Of a stretch of DNA of 64,000 bases, positions 36,185 to 44,769 are shown in pieces. The translations under genes and the position numbers were made by a program. Under the pieces are notes generated by a model. That model saw only the letters and a list, made by a program, of their open reading frames with translations. It was not told the origin of the DNA and did no database searches. Numbering within the stretch: position 1 is the first letter of the stretch; the number at the start of each line of letters is the position of its first letter. Location: NCBI RefSeq assembly GCF_051131155.1, contig NZ_CP159508.1, positions 868,001 through 932,000 on the forward strand. The letters are read 5' to 3'. This stretch comes from Pseudanabaena minima (GTDB lineage: Bacteria > Cyanobacteriota > Cyanobacteriia > Pseudanabaenales > Pseudanabaenaceae).

Positions 36185-37258
36185 ATGACTCAAAAAAGTA
36201 AGCTCCAAGCACTAAGCATTCGTTTAATTTCAATGAAGTCTCCTGATGCCAATGAAGAGACTTTAGCCAGTGCTGATAATTTGGGAAGTCCGCAGGACAA
36301 TCTGTTACGAGCTAATAGTGATAATGTGCGATCGCCTACTAAATGCAAACTGCTGGTTAATCCCCATGAACCGAGTGAGATTGTAGTCAAGCTCAAAAAC
36401 TCTAGTAATCGATCGCTTCTAACCAACTTGCGTGTCGAAGGGGACTTCCCAACAGATTGGCTTCAAATTGGGATGGAAGGGAATGAATTGCCTCCCTATG
36501 CAGAGATGGAAGCTGTACTCTATTTTCAAGTTCCTGCGGACTTTTTTGAAAAACAAGAAGCGATCGTGCAAGGGCAGCCCCTCACAATTAATTATCAAGG
36601 GCAGTTACAAATTTATGGTGGTTATGCGAGTTCTAATTCAGATTCAGAATTTTCACCTAGACTAGAATTATTTGATATTGAGCCATTTCGGCTTTATGTG
36701 CGTCCACCTAGTTTATATCTGGACTTCTTACCTGATGCTTACCGTGAAGTAGATTTTGTAGGACGCTTGCTGAAGATCTTTGAAGAAGCCCTAGAACCCG
36801 ATGTGCAGATTTTAGACTCACTCTGGGCTTATCTCGACCCAATGCTAGCACCTGAAACTATGTTGCCATTTCTAGCCCATTGGGTGGGCTGGGAAACATC
36901 ACCAAATCTTGATATTGAGCGACAACGCTACTTAATCAAGCAAGCAATGCAGATTTATCGTTGGCGTGGAACTCGTCGGGGGCTACGCTTTTATATCCAT
37001 TTGTTTACAGGGTTACCCCTCGATGAGCATTTACCTGAAGCAGAAAAGCACATTAGTATTTTTGAAATTACAGGACGAGGTTTTGTGCTTGGCGAAGCTA
37101 TCCTCGGACAAAATGCTTCAACAGGCGGGGGGAAACCCTTTCATTTTGTGGTGAGAATTCGTAACGATTTACAAAATAGCCTTGACTTACCACTTATCCA
37201 CCGAATTATCGACCGTGAAAAACCTGTTTTTTGTACCTACGATCTAGAAGTTATTTAA
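36185..37258 (+). CDS. Phage tail protein I-like baseplate protein (Pvc12/gp7-like)
   Basis: 357 residues. An N-terminal Ig-like half (VKLKNSSNRSLLTNLRVEGD, 50-160) precedes a TIGR02242-type tail domain: LYLDFLPDAYREVDFVGRLL, then LWAYLDPMLAPETMLPFLAHW and YRWRGTRRGLRFYIHLFTG. This domain is the core of the wedge partner of gp6. The added N-terminal beta domain is commonly seen in CIS versions. Followed by 161 bp holding a palindromic repeat. Confidence 0.88.
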   Translation: MTQKSKLQALSIRLISMKSPDANEETLASADNLGSPQDNLLRANSDNVRSPTKCKLLVNPHEPSEIVVKLKNSSNRSLLTNLRVEGDFPTDWLQIGMEGNELPPYAEMEAVLYFQVPADFFEKQEAIVQGQPLTINYQGQLQIYGGYASSNSDSEFSPRLELFDIEPFRLYVRPPSLYLDFLPDAYREVDFVGRLLKIFEEALEPDVQILDSLWAYLDPMLAPETMLPFLAHWVGWETSPNLDIERQRYLIKQAMQIYRWRGTRRGLRFYIHLFTGLPLDEHLPEAEKHISIFEITGRGFVLGEAILGQNASTGGGKPFHFVVRIRNDLQNSLDLPLIHRIIDREKPVFCTYDLEVI

Positions 37259-37302
37259 AGATGTCATTCACAAAGCGACTGTATCTTCAAACTCTGAGAA
37301 TG

Positions 37303-37371
37303 TATAGCAATCCTAAATGGGTTGTGAGAATGCGCCCCTTCGGGGCGCATTCTCACAACCTCCTAAATCTT
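37303..37371. repeat. Palindromic repeat between CIS genes
   Basis: Begins TATAGCAATCCTAAATGG and contains a perfect 19-bp stem, GGTTGTGAGAATGCGCCCC (37320-37338) and its complement (37342-37360), around TTC, ending CTCCTAAAT. The left edge is shared with 16882-16898. It may cut transcription in mid-operon, dividing baseplate genes from the DUF4159/sensor/WD40 genes. Confidence 0.7.
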
Positions 37372-37419
37372 AATAACTCAATTAATTGATAAAAAATCAC
37401 TAAAACACACTAAAAACCT

Positions 37420-38856
37420 ATGAATGACTTTCCCTATCCCACAATCAAATCCTTTGAACGACTACAGGTATCAGATGGATTAATGATCAATAGTGAACGA
37501 TGGAGACTTGCTCATGAATATCATCAACATCGACAAAATGTACAGTATCAGTCTCTCTTTTTACCAGGAATTATCTGTGGCTTAGGAGTTGCTCCGATCG
37601 CTGCACCTGAGAACTTACCTGCCAAATTTCGGGATGGACGTTGGGTGCAAATTCAACCAGGGATGGCGATTGATCTACAAGGTAATTTTATTGTTGTGCC
37701 AACTCCTCTCGATTTTCGGATTTCCACGACTGCTTACGATGCCGAGATTACAACCGTTTATCTAGTTCTTAGTTATGTCGATCCCGCTAAACTCAAACGG
37801 GCTAATGGCAATGAGGTACTGGTAGAAACCTTTAGAGTCAATGAGAAAACCGACTTACCCCTTGAAACAGATATTGAAATCTGTCGGATTGCGATCGCAG
37901 AAGGGAAGTTGGAAATCCAAAAGCCGATGGATATATTTTCTCCCAATGTGTCTCAGTTAGATATGCGCTACCGTTTACAAGCTCAAATTCGTCCCAAAAA
38001 CTTGGTTCGAGTAGCAACTTTCAGCGACAATCAACAAAACACCATTCAAGAAAATCTCCATTTTCTCGGACAATCTTTATCCAGTCTTGCACCGAGCTTT
38101 AGCATAATTGAGCCAATCAGTAAGCTAGATATTAATGCTGAACTAACATTGAGTCATCTCAGTACCTACCATCTCATTTGTCTAACCCATGCCCAAGTTT
38201 TAACCATTAATGATGCTACACAGTTATCTTTACGAGAATACATTGCTATGGGTGGTGTCGTACTGATCGAAGCCTCAATTCGGAATAGCCAGTTGGAAAA
38301 TCTATTGGAAATTTATAATGAACTCCAAAATGCTAACAACAAGCTCAAAAAAACTAGCCAATCGCAATCAATGGCTCAACAAGCTGATCAATCAAGTATT
38401 CAAGCAGAACTATTATCTGAGTTAGAAGCGATCGCGATCGAAATCAATTCGTCTACGCAAGATTTTCTTAATTCTTTTCGCAGTAGGCTTCCTATGGAAA
38501 CACCGATGCAAATATTTTCTGATTTGGAGCGCACTCACCCTCTCCGTAGTCAGCCGTTTATTCTCCCAAATTTGTCAGCGCTCCTCCAGCAACCAATGCA
38601 GATTCTCACAAATGGGGGTGTAGTTGTCATACTAGGACAACTATCACCTATCTGGAGTGGTCAGTCAGATCAAGGCTTAACGAGAGAAACTATTCGCAAT
38701 TGCCAAGAATTGGGGATTAATATTCTCAACTATGCTGCTCAACGCTATGGAATGTATCAAGCCATGCAAGTAAATCCTCAATACCAAAACAACCTTAATC
38801 TGCAACCAGAATCCGATCAACGCCGTATAACCAATATGGTTGATACCCTCCCATAG
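37420..38856 (+). CDS. CIS-operon protein with a DUF4159-like domain
   Basis: 478 residues. The N-terminal 180 residues are beta-rich (LFLPGIICGLGVAPI, WVQIQPGMAIDLQGNFIVV) and look like a phage-tail or baseplate-associated domain. From about 205 on the pattern (VRVATFSDNQQN, STYHLICLTHAQVLTIND, LREYIAMGGVVLIEAS, then LGINILNYAAQRY) resembles DUF4159, a glutamine-amidotransferase-like fold without a catalytic triad that I can see. It probably acts as a structural or regulatory part of the baseplate. Assignment of the second half is moderate; the N-terminal part is unassigned. Confidence 0.65.
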   Translation: MNDFPYPTIKSFERLQVSDGLMINSERWRLAHEYHQHRQNVQYQSLFLPGIICGLGVAPIAAPENLPAKFRDGRWVQIQPGMAIDLQGNFIVVPTPLDFRISTTAYDAEITTVYLVLSYVDPAKLKRANGNEVLVETFRVNEKTDLPLETDIEICRIAIAEGKLEIQKPMDIFSPNVSQLDMRYRLQAQIRPKNLVRVATFSDNQQNTIQENLHFLGQSLSSLAPSFSIIEPISKLDINAELTLSHLSTYHLICLTHAQVLTINDATQLSLREYIAMGGVVLIEASIRNSQLENLLEIYNELQNANNKLKKTSQSQSMAQQADQSSIQAELLSELEAIAIEINSSTQDFLNSFRSRLPMETPMQIFSDLERTHPLRSQPFILPNLSALLQQPMQILTNGGVVVILGQLSPIWSGQSDQGLTRETIRNCQELGINILNYAAQRYGMYQAMQVNPQYQNNLNLQPESDQRRITNMVDTLP

Positions 38857-38895
38857 AACATCTAGATATTCACATTTATCCAAGGTTATTTATCC

Positions 38896-40284
38896 ATGTC
38901 TTCGATTCGTCAAGTTTTTCCCATTGTTCTAAGCATTCAAATTACTGTGGCAGTTGGTATCACAGGTTGGATTTCATTTAATAGTAGTGAACGTGCTGTC
39001 CAGAAGCTAACTCGTCAACTTTGTGATAATTTAAATTTACGGGTTGAACAACAAATTACTTCCTATCTAGAGGAGTCAGTACGAATTAATCAGTCATTAA
39101 CTACTGCCCTTAGTAACGGCAGTATTAACCCGAATGATATTAGTCAAGTTCAGAAAGATGTTTTTAATAAAGCAAGGGAACTAAATATCCAGAACATTTT
39201 GTTTTATGGTAATGAAAGCGGAACTATGGTTGGCATCGAGCGCTACATTGGCTCCGATTTTTTGCTGCGTATTCGTGAGGATGGGATTAGTCCTAATCGC
39301 CCCACCTATGTACTAAGTGGTAATGGAGTACGCGGCAAATTGATCACAAATGAAGTATATGACCACCGAACCCGTCCGTGGTATATTGCCGCTAAGCAGT
39401 CTGGTAGGGCAATTTGGAGTTCGATTTTTGTTAGTACCACTGATGGTGAACTGACTACTACCAAAGCAACACCAATTTATAACGCTAGTGGCAATATACA
39501 GGGTGTAGTAGGCATTAATATTTCACTAAAACAAATTAAGCAGTTCATGTTACAAACTCGCCCTTCGGAGCGATGGAACGTATTTTTAGTTGAGGGCAAC
39601 GGTACACTGGTTGCATCTACGTCCGAAGCTCCAGTCTTTGAGAAAAATGGCAATGTAGTTAAGCGTTTTGAGGCTTCTCAAAGTCAAGATCCTAAACTAA
39701 AGAATGCTGGGCTAGCTATTCAACAACAGTTTGGTGGATTTCAAAGCCTTCAAGACGCTCAAGTAATTGAGTTTGAGTTTAATGGTGAAAAATATATTGT
39801 TAGTACTCATAAGTTGAATCAAGACTTGCAACTAGATTGGTCAGTTGGGATTATCGTGCCAAAGTCAATTTTCATGCAGGAGATTGATACAAATAACCGA
39901 GTCACTTTAATTATTATTGTGATTATGTTGGGGGCAAATATTTTGATCGGTTTGGCGATCGCCACATGGCTTTTACGACCAATTAAAGATCTGATGACTG
40001 CGGCAAAGGAAATCGAAGAGGAATCTTTTAATCCTGAGGAATTGGCTTCAGTGGCTCAGCGTCAGGATGAACTGGGACAAATGGCGCGAGTATTTCAAGA
40101 GATGGGAAGTACCATTGCTGAACGACAAAATGGTATGAAGAGTCAACTTAGTAAACTGCGCGCCGAAAAAGATGAAGCTAAAAAAGCGGCGATCGCATCG
40201 CAAATGGGACAGACTAATTCAGTAGAATCACTTCTGAGCCGTGCTAGAGCATTAAGAATAGGCGAAACCTCGCGTCGTTCTTAG
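38896..40284 (+). CDS. dCache-HAMP membrane sensor without output domain
   Basis: 462 residues. Transmembrane helix at about 8-27, a periplasmic/lumenal double-Cache domain (about 35-330; YDHRTRPWYIAAKQSGRAIWS is a typical Cache strand-turn, and VVGINISLKQI follows), a second helix at about 335-358, a HAMP domain (RPIKDLMTAAKEIEEESFN... DELGQMARVFQEM) and a short coiled coil ending at 462. No histidine kinase, cyclase or methyl-accepting domain follows, so the signal must pass by direct contact. Same-strand and close to CIS genes on both sides (39 bp and 122 bp), it could tie the injection apparatus to a membrane signal; that link is inferred from position. Confidence 0.82.
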   Translation: MSSIRQVFPIVLSIQITVAVGITGWISFNSSERAVQKLTRQLCDNLNLRVEQQITSYLEESVRINQSLTTALSNGSINPNDISQVQKDVFNKARELNIQNILFYGNESGTMVGIERYIGSDFLLRIREDGISPNRPTYVLSGNGVRGKLITNEVYDHRTRPWYIAAKQSGRAIWSSIFVSTTDGELTTTKATPIYNASGNIQGVVGINISLKQIKQFMLQTRPSERWNVFLVEGNGTLVASTSEAPVFEKNGNVVKRFEASQSQDPKLKNAGLAIQQQFGGFQSLQDAQVIEFEFNGEKYIVSTHKLNQDLQLDWSVGIIVPKSIFMQEIDTNNRVTLIIIVIMLGANILIGLAIATWLLRPIKDLMTAAKEIEEESFNPEELASVAQRQDELGQMARVFQEMGSTIAERQNGMKSQLSKLRAEKDEAKKAAIASQMGQTNSVESLLSRARALRIGETSRRS

Positions 40285-40406
40285 ACCCAATTTTGTCGTA
40301 GACAAAATGAAAATCGCAAACCTTTACTGTAGTTATTTTTAGATTTAGCAAATGAACAAGTACGCATTTGCCAAACGCTATCAGAGAAACCTAGGAGAAT
40401 ACGGCG

Positions 40407-42572
40407 ATGTCCGCAAATCAAATCGGCTTAGAGATACCTCAAAAAGAACTAAATTTTAAAATCGGTTCTACAAAAAATTCTTTTCCTGTAGTTGTTGTTA
40501 ATGATAGCAATCAGTTCTCTAGCTTTCAGATTGAACTCATTGCCGCAGGTGCAGATATTCAAGAAGTTGGCTATGAATGGTATACGATTTCCCCTGATGT
40601 GAGTGTGAAGATCCCCCCAGGAGATTTGGTCGAGTTTGTGGTTTCGATTATTGAAACCCCGATCTCAGGATTTACAGGGATTATGAATATTACAGTTCGG
40701 GCTTTTTCAATCGAATTACGCGAAGAAAATCGTGAAGTATTACGCATCAATCTCCAAGAAGGCGCAGGGCGATCAATTTTAAAGGCTGAAATACCTGCTC
40801 AAAAACTTCAAGCTATGCCCCTTGACGATCTAGAAATTCCTATCTTAATTGGGAATCCCAGTCAGCAAAATACAAATGTAACCTTAACCTGCCGTGATCT
40901 GCCAGATTCATGGTTTCCTAGGGGCAATACTCAACAGTTTACAGTCAAGGCTGGGGCGCAGTTTCGAGCTTCCTTTATATGTAATTTGCCATTTGATCAT
41001 GATGCGATCGCCAAATCCTATCCTTTCACTATTGATATTTCCCATACTAATGGCTTACCTTCTCAATTAACATCGAGCTTAGAAGTATTGCCAAAAGGTG
41101 AGTTAGCCGTAGTTTGTTTACCAAGATTACAGACTATCCCCGCTAAGCGATCGTGGAAGTTATGGTGGAAGTTTTGGCAATCCTCACCCGCGATATTTAC
41201 GCTCACAGCCGACAATGCTAGCAACCTTCCTCAAAAAATTAGCTTTGATCTAGAGAATGTTAATTCTAATGATTATGAAGACTTTTCCTTTGAAGTGTCA
41301 CCCAATGATGCGGAAATTGAACCATTCAGTAAAAATGATCTCCAGCTTCAAGTTGATAAATCTCGACCTTGGGTGGGAGCATCTCAAAAATTAAATCTTT
41401 TAATTAAGGCAAACTGGCAAGATACAAGGGTTAACACCATTGATGAAGTCCAAGCGATTGAAGTTGTTGTTAAACCAGTAGTTCCACTTTTCTTAATAAT
41501 TCTGATTTTAGCAATTCTTCTCTTTGTCATTGGCTGGTTGTCTGGCTTTAATCCTAACAATCCATTTCCACCTCATCAGGGAGCAGTTACATCTGTTCAG
41601 TATGATGGTATCGGAGACAATGCGATTAGTAGTTCTAACGATCGCACAATCCGTAAGTGGAATGTATCGGGATTTTATCGCCCGTTTGTTGGTTTTGATC
41701 TAGGTACTTTGACAGAAGCTCAAAAAGCTATTCGTACAGTTCGCTATCGTCCTGTTAATAATAATTTTGTAGCGTCAGGACTAGAAAATGGTGAAATCCA
41801 GATTTTGGATAGTCAATCCGAAAATCAACGTCCGATCGCCACATTTACTAATCAAGCAGATGATCGCGTATTTAGCTTAGAGTATACCCTTGACTCGAGA
41901 ACCTTATTTAGTGGTCATGGGAGTGGCACAGTATTACGATGGGATCTCCAAAATTTATTTACCAATCCGCCCACCCAACCGAGTCAGATCAAGAAATTTG
42001 ATTTTGCAGTTATTGCGATCGCTCTAGTTGGACAAGATGACAGCACTTTAGCGATCGCTGGACGTTATAACCAACTTGTACTTTGGAACTGGGTCAACAA
42101 TACAGTTAAGCAAATCCCCTATCCCAATGTCGGTGGTCAAGATGACTATATCCAGAGTATTTCTGTACCAGATCTCAAACGCAATTTACTGGCTACAGCC
42201 GACAATCAGGGCTATATGTCAGTTTGGGATCTCAGTACCTGTTTGCAAAGCAATCGCCCTTGTCAATTAGTCGATGGCTGGAAAGATGCTCATAATTCTA
42301 AACCTGTGCGTTCAGTTGCCTTCAGTTCCCAAGGTTGCTATTTAGTAAGTGGTGGTGACGATGGTCAAACAAAACTATGGGCTTTAACTGCCAATGGTAA
42401 ACGTACCAGTAATATTAATGGCAAAACTTTAGAGACTAATCGTTCTTCAGTTAGTGCTGTCGATATCCATTTGATTGGGAAGGATATTGTGACGATAAGC
42501 GGAACAACGGAAGGAAGAGTACTTGGGCAAAAAACAGAACGACTTTTTAATCTAGGATGCGATGTTAAGTAG
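40407..42572 (+). CDS. Ig-domain / transmembrane / WD40 protein
   Basis: 721 residues. N-terminal two to three Ig-like beta domains (1-355), a transmembrane helix at about 361-383 (PLFLIILILAILLFVIGWLSG), then WD40 blades (about 395-720; SSSNDRTIRKWNV, SGHGSGTVLRWDL, DNQGYMSVWDLST, SGGDDGQTKLWAL). The build, Ig domains on one side of the membrane and a protein-binding propeller on the other, recalls the 966-residue protein at 56632-59532, which has Ig domains and a TM but no WD40. Last gene of the plus-strand CIS run; ends at a strong bidirectional terminator. Likely a membrane adaptor; exact role unknown. Confidence 0.8.
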   Translation: MSANQIGLEIPQKELNFKIGSTKNSFPVVVVNDSNQFSSFQIELIAAGADIQEVGYEWYTISPDVSVKIPPGDLVEFVVSIIETPISGFTGIMNITVRAFSIELREENREVLRINLQEGAGRSILKAEIPAQKLQAMPLDDLEIPILIGNPSQQNTNVTLTCRDLPDSWFPRGNTQQFTVKAGAQFRASFICNLPFDHDAIAKSYPFTIDISHTNGLPSQLTSSLEVLPKGELAVVCLPRLQTIPAKRSWKLWWKFWQSSPAIFTLTADNASNLPQKISFDLENVNSNDYEDFSFEVSPNDAEIEPFSKNDLQLQVDKSRPWVGASQKLNLLIKANWQDTRVNTIDEVQAIEVVVKPVVPLFLIILILAILLFVIGWLSGFNPNNPFPPHQGAVTSVQYDGIGDNAISSSNDRTIRKWNVSGFYRPFVGFDLGTLTEAQKAIRTVRYRPVNNNFVASGLENGEIQILDSQSENQRPIATFTNQADDRVFSLEYTLDSRTLFSGHGSGTVLRWDLQNLFTNPPTQPSQIKKFDFAVIAIALVGQDDSTLAIAGRYNQLVLWNWVNNTVKQIPYPNVGGQDDYIQSISVPDLKRNLLATADNQGYMSVWDLSTCLQSNRPCQLVDGWKDAHNSKPVRSVAFSSQGCYLVSGGDDGQTKLWALTANGKRTSNINGKTLETNRSSVSAVDIHLIGKDIVTISGTTEGRVLGQKTERLFNLGCDVK

Positions 42573-42574
42573 TT

Positions 42575-42625
42575 AATAAAAAAGTTTAAAAGTGTGGCTT
42601 TGCCACACTTTTAAACTTTTTTATT
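42575..42625. terminator. Bidirectional terminator
   Basis: Perfect 24-bp stem: AATAAAAAAGTTTAAAAGTG (plus TGGC) at 42575-42598 pairs with 42602-42625 around TTT. A/T runs on both outer edges give T tails in both directions. It fills the gap between the stop codons of the convergent WD40 and SWIM genes. Confidence 0.85.
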
Positions 42626-42626
42626 G

Positions 42627-43466
42627 CTATAATAGTGCTGAGTTCTTGTTTTTTACGCGATCATAGAGTGTTTCCATCGTTTCAATAAAAGAGCTATCCT
42701 TTTTCCAGAAGGGAGGATTATCACCTTGTTTTTTGATAGCGATCGCCGACACACTCGCAGGAGCAGCAAAGGGAATTGCTTGTGGTAGGCGCTTTTGTCC
42801 CTGCCAAAATTGTTTGAGGGTAGGAGTTTCTGTAATCGCTACAGTTTGCGGCTTCGTGAAGTATGAGGTTGCTACTTCTGGCTCAAGGGTGCGATCGCCT
42901 AATTCTGATGCGAGGGCTTTGCCGAGAGGCGATTTGATTAATTCTGCTTGTAGATCTTCTTTAGAGATGCCGCGCATCTCGAATAACAAAAACGGATTTT
43001 GATCGAGTTCGCCCGATAGTCGGTAACATAGCCCTGCAATATGTTTGCAAGGATTGGAATAGTCGGGACAGGAACATTCCGTATGAAAGTCTTTGCTGCT
43101 ATAGGGCAGTAGATGTTTGCCAACGGCGGTAAAACTATCTTCAATATTTTTAGGTACTTCATTGAGCAGTAATCTAGCGACTACGCTTGCCTTGGAGGAC
43201 ATATTAGCAATGATTTTTGTCCAGTCTTTGGCAGCGATCGCGGTCATTTTTACTTCAGTTCCATAGAGTGGTTCTTTATAGACTCCAAAATAAGGATTGA
43301 CGTTACCGCGAATCGTGGCGGTGGCAAGTCCTTTCGTAATATCGAAATGGAGAATGCGACTGTCTCCAGAATAGGCGCGACCACGTTGGAGCCTACCTGA
43401 ATCGGTGAAAGATTCGAGAGCGCTAATGAATTTTTGACCCCACCATGTCCGACTATGTTTTGCCAT
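42627..43466 (-). CDS. SWIM zinc-finger protein
   Basis: 279 residues. The zinc motif CSCPDYSNPCKHIAGL (about residues 131-146) has the CxCx(n)CxH form of SWIM domains. It starts MAKHSRTWWGQKFISALESF, the standard opening of the bacterial SWIM family found beside SNF2 helicases. Here the SNF2 gene lies 4.7 kb away on the same strand (48176-51523), and the space between holds mobile and broken genes, so the pair looks split by insertions. DNA or protein binding is likely. Confidence 0.88.
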   Translation of the reverse strand: MAKHSRTWWGQKFISALESFTDSGRLQRGRAYSGDSRILHFDITKGLATATIRGNVNPYFGVYKEPLYGTEVKMTAIAAKDWTKIIANMSSKASVVARLLLNEVPKNIEDSFTAVGKHLLPYSSKDFHTECSCPDYSNPCKHIAGLCYRLSGELDQNPFLLFEMRGISKEDLQAELIKSPLGKALASELGDRTLEPEVATSYFTKPQTVAITETPTLKQFWQGQKRLPQAIPFAAPASVSAIAIKKQGDNPPFWKKDSSFIETMETLYDRVKNKNSALL

Positions 43467-43494
43467 TGTTTTACTTTTTGATAATTAATGTGAA

Positions 43495-43914
43495 TTATAG
43501 CTCTAGTCCTTGTTTGCGATATTTATCAATCAATAGATTTGTAAATTCATTTTGTGGTTGCTGAGATGCTGAACTGATCTTCTTTTTTGCAGCAACTAAT
43601 TCACGGATACGAGGTGATTGTAGTCCTAGCACCATGTCGTCTTCGGGGATGCCTTTAGCAATAAGTTCTTGATCGACAAATATTTCAGTGGCGTTATGTT
43701 GCAGCCAAACTTTGTTATCAATAATATCAATCTGCATAGGACAGCCGTAAATTCGCCTTGCGCCTTGCCAACCAACATGAACTAACAAGTAGCGGTCACG
43801 TTGTTCATCAAATACTAATTCGGCAGTGACGTTTTCATAAGGTGAGACGCTTTCTTGGGCATATTCTTCGAGAAAGGTACGCACGATTTGGCGATAATGT
43901 TCTACTCGATCCAT
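43495..43914 (-). CDS. XisI-like protein (fdxN-element excision controlling factor family)
   Basis: 139 residues. Typical XisI pattern: MDRVEHYRQIVRTFLEEYAQ, DRYLLVHVGWQGARRIYGCP, IDIIDNKVWLQHNATE, then ELIAKGIPEDDMVLGLQSP. XisH and XisI were named from excision of the fdxN element in Anabaena but are widespread in cyanobacteria as a pair of uncertain role, possibly nuclease-linked. It is longer than the usual 110 by a C-terminal tail. Its start overlaps the end of the truncated XisH by 13 bp. Confidence 0.88.
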   Translation of the reverse strand: MDRVEHYRQIVRTFLEEYAQESVSPYENVTAELVFDEQRDRYLLVHVGWQGARRIYGCPMQIDIIDNKVWLQHNATEIFVDQELIAKGIPEDDMVLGLQSPRIRELVAAKKKISSASQQPQNEFTNLLIDKYRKQGLEL

Positions 43915-44159
43915 TGTTCTATCTCCTCTTTTTCTGTATTGTAAACAAGCAGCTTAACTTGAAAACGGGCGATCGCGGTTTTGACTGGCTCAAAGCGAAA
44001 AAATGCTTCGTAAGTTTCAAAGGGAACGGCTAAGTAGAGAATGCGATCGCGATCTTCTAATTCTAAAACAATTTGATAGTTGAGGAACTGTCCCAATGCT
44101 GTATGAAATTGGGAAATTGCTGAACCTCCAAAAAAGTTGTAAAAGTATAGTAACTGCAC
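43902..44159 (-). pseudogene. 5'-truncated xisH
   Basis: The frame reads FFGGSAISQFHTALGQFLNY through LVYNTEKEEIEQWIE, the second half of XisH (full family length about 138). The N-terminal half, which holds the restriction-endonuclease-like catalytic residues, is missing: homology begins at about 44133 and the preceding codons (MQLLYFYNF) are unrelated. A deletion joined it to the GUN4 fragment behind it. XisI itself looks intact. Confidence 0.75.
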
Positions 44160-44185
44160 TTAAAGGTATTATTGATTGGACTCAG

Positions 44186-44769
44186 TTATAAGCATTCCCA
44201 TAGGCTAGCTACATCACAAATGCCAGTGCTTTTACCAACAAATGATTGTATAGAATCAGAATCTTCGTTAATTAAAGAACAGTTAACATTATAGAGGATA
44301 AAGTCTTTATAGCTGTTCCAAGAAGGTGAATCTCGTAATAACCAAGAATGTCCCAAATATGGTAGATGCCCTAGAGTCATTTGAGGATTTATCCAATTAA
44401 TAGTTTCGTAATTTGTCCAGTATTCATTACAGTATTCCTGCTCTCCTGAAGTAAAACACCAACCAAATTGCCTTCCCAATTTTCCAAACATATCATTTCC
44501 CAACCCTTCTCCATTAATATTGACTATATTTCTCTGTATACTGAAACCCAAAGTAGATTCACTATAGTTAACCCACAATTGATCTATTAGTTTAACAACT
44601 TCTCTACTTTTAACTTCAGTTATGATATTTTGTATGTCTGAACCAGAGAGCCATCCTTTATGTTTGGAATCGCCAAGTGCCAATAACAAGCCTATTGTTT
44701 GAGAATTTGCTTCTTGCCATTTTTGTCTTTGTAAGAAGTACTCCAGCTTTTTCCAATTTTTGCTTAAGT
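44186..44769 (-). pseudogene. GUN4-domain 3' part of an interrupted CHAT-TPR-GUN4 gene
   Basis: Reading in from 44769 the frame gives NWKKLEYFLQRQKWQEANSQ, then GWLSGSDIQ, VVKLIDQLWVNYSESTLGFS, FGWCF and GHLPYLGHSWLL. This is a complete GUN4 domain (kWqeAd opening, IDQLWxxYS.GfSiQ middle, GHLP end). GUN4 binds protoporphyrin and Mg-protoporphyrin and activates Mg-chelatase; in cyanobacteria it is also fused to many unrelated domains. No start codon fits, because the 5' part lies beyond the IS66-like element (46174-47301). An internal ATG at 44689 would lose the first helix. Confidence 0.78.

Noticed and set aside
43495..44159. An active fdxN-type excision element
   Set aside because: Only XisI and half of XisH are present; there is no XisF-type recombinase. 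The recombinase domain at 53576 lacks a catalytic half.
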